Source of the DNA: Candidatus Acidiferrum typicum
GTDB taxonomy: Bacteria > Acidobacteriota > Terriglobia > Acidiferrales > UBA7541
DNA: 12,778 nt
Assembly: GCA_025463105.1 (NCBI GenBank)
Contig: JAOAPW010000239.1
Location: forward strand, 1-12,778
Direction: 5' to 3'
Every line of letters starts with the position of its first letter. The first letter of the stretch is position 1. The notes below the pieces were generated by a model. The model saw only the letters and a program-made list of their open reading frames with translations, did not search any database and was not told the DNA's origin. This document shows positions 1-6,054 of the stretch, one piece after another. A program made the translations under genes and the position numbers.

Positions 1-775
1 GGATTCGGATTGTCACAGCAATGCGCTGCGGCGTCGCCGTGATGCCATCGTCATCCAGAAAATCTTCGGCGCGATAGACGCCTTCGGGAATTTCGGCCAG
101 CGCAGCGGACATCATTTTCGCCGAGTACTCGAGCAGGGGTCGCCCATAGGCAAGGACTTCGCCCCTACCGGACTGGGCGACCATCCCGATCAGGCGACGC
201 TCTCCGATGCGGCACGCTGCGATCTGGGCGGTCAGGTCACCTTCCCGCTCGCGCGCCGTTCGAACATTCGCAAGAATCAACGACATGACGTCGGCCACGA
301 CTTTCCCACCATGCAAAATCTTCACGGGCGGGATGCGCAGACCTTCCTGAAAGATTTCGCGCGTCAGGCCCATGGAACCGGCGTGCGCGCCTCCTATATC
401 CGCATGGTGCGCGCGGTTGGCCACATAAAACGCCGGCCGCGATGCCGCTGGAGTGTAGACAGGCATCACCATCGTCAGGTCGGGCAGATGCGTTCCACCG
501 GCGTAAGGATCATTGAGCAGCGCAACGTCACCCCGCCGAAGCTTGAGCGCGGCGATTGCCGAGGCCACCGACATCGGCATCGAGCCCAGGTGCACAGGCA
601 TGTGATCGCCCATCGCGAGAACTTCTCCAGCAGCGTCGAACACGGCGCAGGAGTAGTCGCGGCGTTCCTTGATGTTGGGAGAGAACGCCGCCCGGCGCAG
701 CGCCGCACCCATTTCTTCCGCCACGGAGTGAAACAGATTTTTGAATACTTCCAGGCGAGTGGGATCGAACTTCAT
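1..775 (-). CDS. hyuB: Hydantoinase B/oxoprolinase family subunit (3'-truncated by window edge)
   Basis: The first 258 codons of a hydantoinase B (HyuB) family protein read from an ATG at 775-773 and stay open to the window edge, so the C-terminal half (family usually 500-600 residues) is missing. Visible family motifs are SPNIKERRDYSCA near residues 32-44, GDHMPVHLGSM at 56-66, NDPYAGGTHLPD at 88-99 and RAHHADIGG at 121-129; the His/Asp-rich motifs are the hallmark of the family and probably line the catalytic site. HyuB works with HyuA in ATP-dependent opening of hydantoins or 5-oxoproline; relatives carboxylate acetone or acetophenone. The start overlaps the hyuA stop as ATGA, which implies translational coupling and a 1:1 complex. 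The exact substrate cannot be read from the sequence. Family assignment is firm. Confidence 0.93.
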   Translation of the reverse strand, partial: MKFDPTRLEVFKNLFHSVAEEMGAALRRAAFSPNIKERRDYSCAVFDAAGEVLAMGDHMPVHLGSMPMSVASAIAALKLRRGDVALLNDPYAGGTHLPDLTMVMPVYTPAASRPAFYVANRAHHADIGGAHAGSMGLTREIFQEGLRIPPVKILHGGKVVADVMSLILANVRTAREREGDLTAQIAACRIGERRLIGMVAQSGRGEVLAYGRPLLEYSAKMMSAALAEIPEGVYRAEDFLDDDGITATPQRIAVTIRI

Positions 776-2823
776 CGGCGAGGCTCCAAAATAATATTCC
801 CGTAAGGATCAACACGTCCCATCCAAAGTGGTGGTATCACAGTGGTTGCGCTGTACTCCGTTATGATTGCCGGACCGGAGATTCGATTCCCGGCTTGCAA
901 TCGTGTGCGATCGTAAATCGCAGTCGGATACTCGCGTCCAGAAAAAATGGCGGTATTTTTTTCCGGCGCTGGCTCGATGGCGTCGTTGGCATTCGAGCGC
1001 CGGACTGCCAATTTGGGAAGGCCAGGCTTGGGGACTTTTCCGGCAAAACGCGCGCGTACGTTGACGACTTCACAGGTTCGCTTGCGGTCAGAATAGCCAT
1101 AGCGGCGTTCGTGTGCCCTATGAAACGCAGCGACGTAATCACCTGCGAATGGGACGGTTAGTTCGTACGATTGACCTGCGTATCGCACGTCGAGTGTACG
1201 ATCGATACTGAGGGAGTCGCGCAAGAAACCTTCAGCGCGCATTTGCTCGCGGCCCTCGCGCTCCAGTGCCGCGAATTCATGCCGAAGTTTGCCGGGAAAT
1301 TCAGAGGCGCTGCGAACTTCCAGGCGGATCGTGTGCGAAAAATCTTTTGTTACGTCAGCGCGCAAGATGCCCAGCGCGGAAAGTGCGCCCGGAAAGCACG
1401 GTACCAGCACGCGCGGGATTTCCAAAGCCGCCGCCAGATTGCAAGCATGCAGGGCTCCCGCGCCTCCAAATGCCACCAGCGTGTAGTCTCGAGGATCGTG
1501 TCCGCGTTCGACTGAAATTACGCGGATCGTTTTTTCCATCACGGAGTTAGCGACGTCCAGGATTCCCTGCGCGAATTGCTCGACTGACCGCATCGCGCCA
1601 CGCGCCCGCTTCATGAAATGTAGCGTTCGTGACATATCAAGTTCGAACGCGCCACCGAGCAGGCCCGCTTTTGGAATTCGTCCCAGCGATAGATTTGCGT
1701 CCGTCACGGTGGGCTTTTCGCCTCGGCCATAGCAGATGGGTCCGGGATCGGCTCCCGCGCTCTCTGGCCCGACTCTGAGGGCCCCTGCGCGGTCAAATCG
1801 TGCCAGGGAGCCGCCCCCTGCGCCTACGGTGTGGATGTCGAGCATGGGAACGGCGATGGGGACGTCGGAAACGATCGTCTCCGAAGTCGTGCCGAGCGAA
1901 CCGTCGCTCCGTGCGTCCATGAGGGCGACGTCGGTGGATGTGCCGCCCATATCAAACGTGATGATGCGGTCGAATCCCGCGAGTCCGGCGACGTACTGTG
2001 CGCCGAGAACGCCACCGGCGGGTCCTGAGAGGATGGTCCGAACCGGCTCGCGCGCCGCGGCCTGCGCGGAGAGAACGCCGCCATTCGATTGCATCACGCG
2101 AACGCGCGCGGGACTTGACTGCGAACGTCCCTTGCGACTTTGCGCCAACCGCAGCATCGCATGACGCTCAATTTCCCCGAGATAGCGGCTCATCACAGGA
2201 ACGAGGTATGCGTTGACCACTGTCGTTGAGGTACGCTCGAACTCTCGATATTCAGGGAGGATTTCATGCGATACCGATACCTGGAATCCGGCTGAGGACA
2301 GAGCGCGAGCAATCGCTTTCTCGTGTGCTGGATTCATAAACGAAAATAGCAGGCACACGGCGAGAGATTCCGCGCCGCTGCGGACGGCGGCCTGCACGAC
2401 GCGAGCAATTTCCCGCCGGCTGGGCGACCGCAGAACCCGGCCTTCAGAGTCCAGCCTCTCGGCCAGGCCAAATCTGCGTGATTGCGGCACCAATGGCTCT
2501 GCCTTTTTAACCAGGAGATCGTAAAGCCGAGGGCGGGCCTGCCGGCCAATTTCCAGGACGTCCTCGAAACCAGCGGTCGTCACGAGAGCAACGCGGCCGC
2601 CTCTTCGCTCGAGAAGTGCGTTCGTGCCGACGGTTGTGCCGCAAACGAGTTCGACGGCGTCAGAGTCGCCCGCATTATCCTCTGCGAATATTTTTTTGAG
2701 CGCAATTGCTATGGCGTCGGCCGGATTGCGCGGAGTCGATGGGAGCTTCAGGATTTCAAGGCGGCCCTTGCGAACGAAAACGCAGTCAGTAAATGTTCCG
2801 CCGGTATCGATCGCGATGCGCAT
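772..2823 (-). CDS. hyuA: Hydantoinase A/oxoprolinase family subunit
   Basis: A complete 683-residue protein of the usual HyuA length. It opens with the ASKHA-type phosphate-binding segment AIDTGGTFTD (residues 4-13). The N-terminal Hydant_A_N domain (about 1-185) includes GTTVGTNALLERRG at 62-75. The central hydantoinase A domain follows, with SNGGVLS near 246, SGPAGG at 266-271, DMGGTSTD at 291-298, VGAGGGS at 333-339 and ADPGPICYG near 358. A C-terminal Hydant_A_C domain ends in the typical GPAII...T segment. The family binds ATP and activates the amide substrate (hydantoin, 5-oxoproline or similar), with HyuB as partner. The downstream hyuB overlaps by 4 bp, so the two form an operon. No Shine-Dalgarno sequence precedes the ATG, and a TACAAT box lies 10 nt upstream, so the transcript may be nearly leaderless. 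Whether it is a hydantoinase, oxoprolinase or carboxylase is open. Confidence 0.95.
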   Translation of the reverse strand: MRIAIDTGGTFTDCVFVRKGRLEILKLPSTPRNPADAIAIALKKIFAEDNAGDSDAVELVCGTTVGTNALLERRGGRVALVTTAGFEDVLEIGRQARPRLYDLLVKKAEPLVPQSRRFGLAERLDSEGRVLRSPSRREIARVVQAAVRSGAESLAVCLLFSFMNPAHEKAIARALSSAGFQVSVSHEILPEYREFERTSTTVVNAYLVPVMSRYLGEIERHAMLRLAQSRKGRSQSSPARVRVMQSNGGVLSAQAAAREPVRTILSGPAGGVLGAQYVAGLAGFDRIITFDMGGTSTDVALMDARSDGSLGTTSETIVSDVPIAVPMLDIHTVGAGGGSLARFDRAGALRVGPESAGADPGPICYGRGEKPTVTDANLSLGRIPKAGLLGGAFELDMSRTLHFMKRARGAMRSVEQFAQGILDVANSVMEKTIRVISVERGHDPRDYTLVAFGGAGALHACNLAAALEIPRVLVPCFPGALSALGILRADVTKDFSHTIRLEVRSASEFPGKLRHEFAALEREGREQMRAEGFLRDSLSIDRTLDVRYAGQSYELTVPFAGDYVAAFHRAHERRYGYSDRKRTCEVVNVRARFAGKVPKPGLPKLAVRRSNANDAIEPAPEKNTAIFSGREYPTAIYDRTRLQAGNRISGPAIITEYSATTVIPPLWMGRVDPYGNIILEPRR

Positions 2824-2833
2824 GGGAACGGGG

Positions 2834-2839
2834 ATTGTA
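2834..2839 (-). promoter_or_regulatory. Possible -10 box of hyuAB
   Basis: TACAAT (5 of 6 to TATAAT) on the minus strand, ending 10 nt before the hyuA ATG. A start about 7 nt downstream would leave a leader of only a few bases, which fits the absence of a ribosome binding site. No convincing -35 box is seen at 16-19 nt spacing, so this is tentative. Confidence 0.35.
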
Positions 2840-2860
2840 GCGCAAGATCAGCGGAGACAT

Positions 2861-2928
2861 GGAATTTGAAATTTGAGATTTGAGATGTGAGATTCAGGAT
2901 CTGAAATTTAAATATTAAATTTGAGATT
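2861..2928. repeat. A/T-rich degenerate tandem repeat, 7-bp period
   Basis: The stretch is built from about nine diverged 7-mers resembling GARATTT (for example GAAATTT, GAGATTT, GAGATGT, GAGATTC). It stands out sharply from the GC-rich surroundings. A shorter relative lies at 11202-11238, and the two share a run of about 24 bases with one or two differences at their starts. It is probably a short tandemly repeated element of the type scattered through intergenic DNA; no function is evident. Confidence 0.7.
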
Positions 2929-2994
2929 ACTCGCGATGTATTCGGGGACTTTGTAGCGCCCGCATTTACAGTTTGTGAAGAAAGCCAAAAACTT

Positions 2995-3082
2995 GTCATT
3001 CCGAGGCACGCGGCGTGCCGAGGAATCCCTCTTTCTCGGTGCGTTCACACCGAGGGAGATTCCTCACTTCGTTGGGAATGAC
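2995..3082. repeat. Nested palindromic intergenic element (GTCATTCC...GGAATGAC)
   Basis: Outer 8-bp arms GTCATTCC (2995-3002) and GGAATGAC (3075-3082) enclose further inverted repeats: GGCACG/CGTGCC (3005-3010 and 3014-3019), GAGGAATC/GATTCCTC (3020-3027 and 3058-3065) and CTCGGTG/CACCGAG (3035-3041 and 3048-3054). The nested arms would fold into a branched hairpin. The layout is that of a MITE- or REP-like intergenic element. A half-copy is seen at 9646-9674. Confidence 0.7.
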
Positions 3083-3190
3083 GGCAAAAAGACTATTTCC
3101 GCAAGCTGTTTAGGCTGCCAGTCTGGATTCGAGCACATGCTCACCTGAAGGTGCGCGCCAAATGGCACAGGGATTCTCACACAGAACTCT

Positions 3191-4393
3191 TCAGGCGATT
3201 CGTAAATTGGGTTCGGCGTTCAAATCGCTTGAGGCGATGTCGCCGGCTTGCAAGTGCGAATATGCGGCGGCGGCAATCATGGCGGCATTGTCCGTGGAGA
3301 GTGCTCTGCTGGGGAAAAACACATTCACGCCTTTTGTGGCGGCCCTGGATTGGAAAGCGTCTCGCAATGCGGAATTGGCTGCGACGCCGCCTGATACCAG
3401 GATCGTGCGCGCGCCCGTTTCGGCTGCCGCTCCGAGAGTCCGCGTCACGAGATCGTTCACAACCGCTGACTGAAAATTGGAAATCAGGGCGAGAACCTGC
3501 GGACTGCACAATGGCAGCAAGTCGGCGGCTTTCCGGCGCCCTTGCTGCAGCGCTTCGCGCCGAGCCTCGATTTCCGCGTTGAACTCAGGGTGCGCGCGGA
3601 GATAGTACAAGACGGCAGTCTTGATTCCGCTGAAACTGAAATCGTACGGGTTTCCTTTGATTTTCACGAGGCCAAAACGCAGTTCGTCTTTTTCTGGCGG
3701 GCTCCACGCTTCACTTGAAGCGTTCAGCGTAAAAGTAGAGCCCGCACCCGATTCGGCTGGGCCGCGAGTTGTTGCGCGCGTGGCCAACTGGTCGATCACA
3801 GGGCCGCCGGGATATCCCAGGGCAAGCAGTCTGGCAACTTTGTCATAAGCTTCGCCGGCCGCATCGTCGCGAGTGCCGCCGAGGCGGCGAAATTGGAAAC
3901 CGGATGAGGCCTCGATGCCATCTTTTTTTTCAGCCGCTTCCACGTAATAGAGCAAAGTGTGCCCACCGGAAACGATCAGGCAGACGGCGGGTAATTCCGG
4001 CGCGCGTCCCGCGATGTGCGCCTCGAGAAACACTGCGTGAACATGTCCCTCGAGATGATTCACCGGGACAAGTGGTTTTCCGAGCTCAAGAGCCAAAACT
4101 TTGCCGTACGTCATACCGACGAGCAGCGAACCGATCAATCCGGGTCCCTGCGTCACGCCGATGGCGTCAATATCGGAGAAGGAAAGCCCTGCCTGCGCGA
4201 GTGCTTCGCGAACAACTGGAACAATCTGCCGAAGATGCTCGCGCGAGGCAAGTTCAGGCACCACGCCGCCATACTTGCGATGAATGTCCATCTGCGAAGC
4301 AACCACGCTCGACAAAATATCGCGTCCATCAGCAACGACGGCGGCAGCAGTTTCGTCGCACGAAGATTCGATTCCGAGGATGCGCGTGGGCAT
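3191..4393 (-). CDS. tsaD: tRNA N6-adenosine threonylcarbamoyltransferase TsaD, with a repeat-derived insertion
   Basis: TsaD (YgjD/Kae1) transfers the threonylcarbamoyl group from TC-AMP to A37 of ANN-decoding tRNAs, acting in the cytoplasm with TsaB and TsaE. Motifs in order: GIESSCDET (7-15), GVVPELASREH (43-53), GPGLIGSLLVG (83-93), metal ligands H113 and H117 in NHLEGHVH, VSGGHTLL (141-148), DDAAGEAYDK (176-185), YPGGP (194-198), DFSFSGIKTAV (251-261), SGGVAAN, and the C-terminal ligand D368 in LSTDNA. All catalytic elements look intact. At 400 residues it is clearly longer than the usual 335-345. The PGGP to DFSFSG distance is 56 residues against about 30 in E. coli (from memory), and residues 215-235 are encoded by a hairpin repeat found elsewhere in this window. 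An AGGGA ribosome binding site lies about 10 nt before the ATG. It is a single gene with gaps on both sides. Confidence 0.96.
   Translation of the reverse strand: MPTRILGIESSCDETAAAVVADGRDILSSVVASQMDIHRKYGGVVPELASREHLRQIVPVVREALAQAGLSFSDIDAIGVTQGPGLIGSLLVGMTYGKVLALELGKPLVPVNHLEGHVHAVFLEAHIAGRAPELPAVCLIVSGGHTLLYYVEAAEKKDGIEASSGFQFRRLGGTRDDAAGEAYDKVARLLALGYPGGPVIDQLATRATTRGPAESGAGSTFTLNASSEAWSPPEKDELRFGLVKIKGNPYDFSFSGIKTAVLYYLRAHPEFNAEIEARREALQQGRRKAADLLPLCSPQVLALISNFQSAVVNDLVTRTLGAAAETGARTILVSGGVAANSALRDAFQSRAATKGVNVFFPSRALSTDNAAMIAAAAYSHLQAGDIASSDLNAEPNLRIA
3691..3750. repeat. 60-bp hairpin repeat copy inside tsaD (copy A)
   Basis: The first 15 bases (3691-3705) and last 18 bases (3733-3750) match the two halves of the 33-bp unit at 11277-11309, with one difference. 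Between them lie 27 extra bases (3706-3732). The outer arms GCGGGCTC (3697-3704) and GAGCCCGC (3738-3745) are perfectly complementary, and the extra segment contains its own hairpin, CGCTTCA/TGAAGCG (3707-3722). Both 33 and 27 are multiples of three, so the tsaD frame is kept. The repeat encodes roughly TsaD residues 215-235. Confidence 0.85.
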
Positions 4394-4417
4394 GGGTTGA
4401 TTCCCTGTTTTGCGAAG

Positions 4418-4423
4418 ATTCTA
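4418..4423 (-). promoter_or_regulatory. Possible -10 box of tsaD
   Basis: TAGAAT (5 of 6 to consensus) on the minus strand, 24 nt before the tsaD ATG; TAACAT overlaps it by one base on its upstream side. No good -35 hexamer is seen at the expected spacing, so the call is weak. Confidence 0.3.
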
Positions 4424-4694
4424 TGTTAGCACGTTGAGGGAGTCGCTTCCTCGTCGGCAGATTTCAGGGCAAAGACACAATTTCGGTTTCGACTGCAGTC
4501 TTCGACGCGAGATTCCACAAAAATTGTTTGGGTCGTCGCCCAACATTACTTCCGAGTATGCCGTGACTCGGGAGGAATGAGTAACGCAGCCCGCAAATGA
4601 TTGTCGACGACTTCGTCTGTACCAGCTCATACAAAACCGATTTTCCGCCGTCTGATCCGGCGAATGGCACAAGAGCATTGTCAAAACCAGGTTG

Positions 4695-4820
4695 TTAGGC
4701 GTCGATTGCACCCTGGACCGCGATGGCCGGGTTCGCTGCAGTGGTTGTTAGGCGGCACCGACACCATGTTCCTTGCGGGGGAAACACGCCAAGTTGCATC
4801 ATCAATCCGAGCATATCCAT
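4695..4820 (-). CDS. Candidate small protein, 41 residues, function unknown
   Basis: An ATG at 4820-4818 is preceded by AAAAAAGGAG with a 6-nt spacing, the best Shine-Dalgarno sequence in this gap and as good as that of cydA. The frame runs 41 codons to TAA. The N-terminus (MDMLGLMMQLGVFPPQGTW) is hydrophobic and Met-rich, but the rest is not obviously a membrane segment. It is not CydX: it is too long and lacks the Trp-rich short helix, although it lies downstream of cydB on the same strand. A near-consensus TACAAT sits upstream. The 12-bp direct repeat overlaps the stop region and the middle of the frame, so it may instead be the 5' remnant of a longer gene. I do not recognise a family. Confidence 0.35.
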   Translation of the reverse strand: MDMLGLMMQLGVFPPQGTWCRCRLTTTAANPAIAVQGAIDA

Positions 4821-4967
4821 TGGAATCTCCTTTTTTAGCACTGATTCGTTCGAATTGTACCGTTCTTGCTGGCATCGTCACTTTGACGGAGTTGAATAGT
4901 CTGCGGACTAAAGAGTGGGACTACATTGCCCGCGTGTAACGATTCAAGATTGGTTGATTGCGGAATT

Positions 4968-4983
4968 TCCTGCCGGAGCAGGA
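4968..4983 (-). terminator. Hairpin just downstream of cydB, possible weak terminator
   Basis: TCCTGC and GCAGGA arms around a 4-base loop, starting 18 nt past the cydB stop. The minus strand that follows has no T-run, so it could be a transcript-end stabilising hairpin rather than an efficient intrinsic terminator. Confidence 0.3.
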
Positions 4984-5001
4984 CCCTGAACAGCGAGCCG
5001 T

Positions 5002-6042
5002 TCAGTATTCTTCTTCGTCTGACGAAACGCTCACTTTCCCCGCAAACCGCCGGTATGCCATCACAAAATAAACCGTTGCGAGAATAATTCCCAGGGTCCA
5101 CCAGACGAGGCCAATCTTCAGGCCATAATTAGCGGCCTTAGAGTTGTCGACCGTCAGCGACGAAGCGGAATTCGTGCTGGCCGGCAGCAGGTCTGGATAC
5201 AATCCGAACGCGACGCTCGCGAGCATCCCGACCAGATAAGCGCACGACGCGCAGAAAGCCCGGCTTTCGTTTCCCCGAAAAACAATGATGAGAATCAAAG
5301 CCGTTACGGCCGTCACGGGGAAGATATATCCCCACGGGTGCGCGGAGTAGCTAGCTTGCAGATGCGGCTGCAGCTTAAAACTCGACCACGTGATTACAAT
5401 CGTAAACAGCGCGACAGCCCACCAAAGCTTGGCGGCGAGGTCTTGCGCGCGCGCCTGGAGTTCCCGTTCTGTTTTCAACGAGACCCACAGTGCGCCATGG
5501 AGCGTCAGCGCCACGAGCGCGGCGACGCCAGCCAGAATCGTATACCAGTCGAGAATGCCTGTTTCGCCTGCAGGCTGAAAATTTGTCCACAGAGCTTCGA
5601 AAAAACGCCCCTGGTTGTCAAGCGGCACACCGCGCACAACGTTTCCTAGCGCCGCACCATAGAAAACGGCGAGCAGCAGACTCGCAAGGAAGAAAACGGC
5701 ATCCCAGAACGACACCCAGGTCGCGTCCGTCAAATGTCTGCTAAACTCGAACGAAACGCCGCGCAGTATGAGCAGCCAGAGCACAATCATCAGCGGAAGA
5801 TAGAATCCGCTGAAGCTCGTTGCGTACAACCCTGGAAACGCGAAAAAGAGCGTGCCGCCCGCGGCAATCAGCCACACTTGGTTGGCGTCCCATACTGGCC
5901 CAATCGTGCGAGACACGAGCCGGCGTTCCTCTTCGCTGTGCGCGACGAAGAGCTGCACGACGCCCGCGCCCAGATCGAATCCATCGAGCACGACGTAGAC
6001 CGTCAGCATCAGTGCAACTAGGCAAAACCAAAGGGTTCCCAT
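5002..6042 (-). CDS. cydB: Cytochrome bd quinol oxidase subunit II
   Basis: A 346-residue polytopic membrane protein. The N-terminal helix with LDGFDLGAG (residues 19-27), then IGPVWDANQVWLIAAGG (47-63) and LRGVSFEFSRHL (93-104), are hallmark CydB motifs. Hydrophobic segments recur along the whole length, in keeping with the 8-9 helices of the family, and the length is slightly below that of E. coli CydB (379). CydB is the structural partner of the haem-bearing CydA. The ATG lies 12 bp after the cydA stop, and its GAGGA ribosome binding site overlaps that stop codon (TGAGGA), so translation is probably coupled. The protein ends in an acidic tail, SSDEEEY. No CydX-like small subunit is recognisable downstream. 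Confidence 0.96.
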   Translation of the reverse strand: MGTLWFCLVALMLTVYVVLDGFDLGAGVVQLFVAHSEEERRLVSRTIGPVWDANQVWLIAAGGTLFFAFPGLYATSFSGFYLPLMIVLWLLILRGVSFEFSRHLTDATWVSFWDAVFFLASLLLAVFYGAALGNVVRGVPLDNQGRFFEALWTNFQPAGETGILDWYTILAGVAALVALTLHGALWVSLKTERELQARAQDLAAKLWWAVALFTIVITWSSFKLQPHLQASYSAHPWGYIFPVTAVTALILIIVFRGNESRAFCASCAYLVGMLASVAFGLYPDLLPASTNSASSLTVDNSKAANYGLKIGLVWWTLGIILATVYFVMAYRRFAGKVSVSSDEEEY

Positions 6043-6054
6043 TTGCGTTTTTCC

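Larger units (their letters stand above)
2824..3190. other. Intergenic region between tsaD and hyuA, rich in repeats
   Basis: This 367-bp gap between two minus-strand genes carries no credible gene. From the hyuA side it holds the possible hyuA -10 box, an A/T-rich 7-bp-period tandem repeat (2861-2928), a nested palindromic element bounded by GTCATTCC and GGAATGAC (2995-3082), and about 100 bp without recognisable signals up to the tsaD stop. No T-rich intrinsic terminator for tsaD was recognised. Confidence 0.8.
4394..5001. other. 608-bp intergenic region between tsaD and cydB
   Basis: No long credible gene is present. Overlapping frames of 60-110 codons on both strands lack ribosome binding sites or recognisable motifs. 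It contains the possible tsaD promoter, a small candidate ORF with a strong ribosome binding site (4695-4820), a 12-bp direct repeat, GGTTGTTAGGCG, at 4690-4701 and 4743-4754, and a hairpin just after cydB (4968-4983). It could be the remnant of a decayed gene, but no family is recognisable. Confidence 0.6.

Noticed and set aside
3769..4437. 222-codon plus-strand frame opposite tsaD
   Set aside because: Arg/Cys-rich shadow of tsaD, with no ribosome binding site or recognisable family.
4690..4754. Two GTTAGGC motifs resembling integron attC core sites
   Set aside because: Both copies point the same way; an attC site needs an inverted RYYYAAC partner and a central stem, and no such partner or integrase gene is seen.
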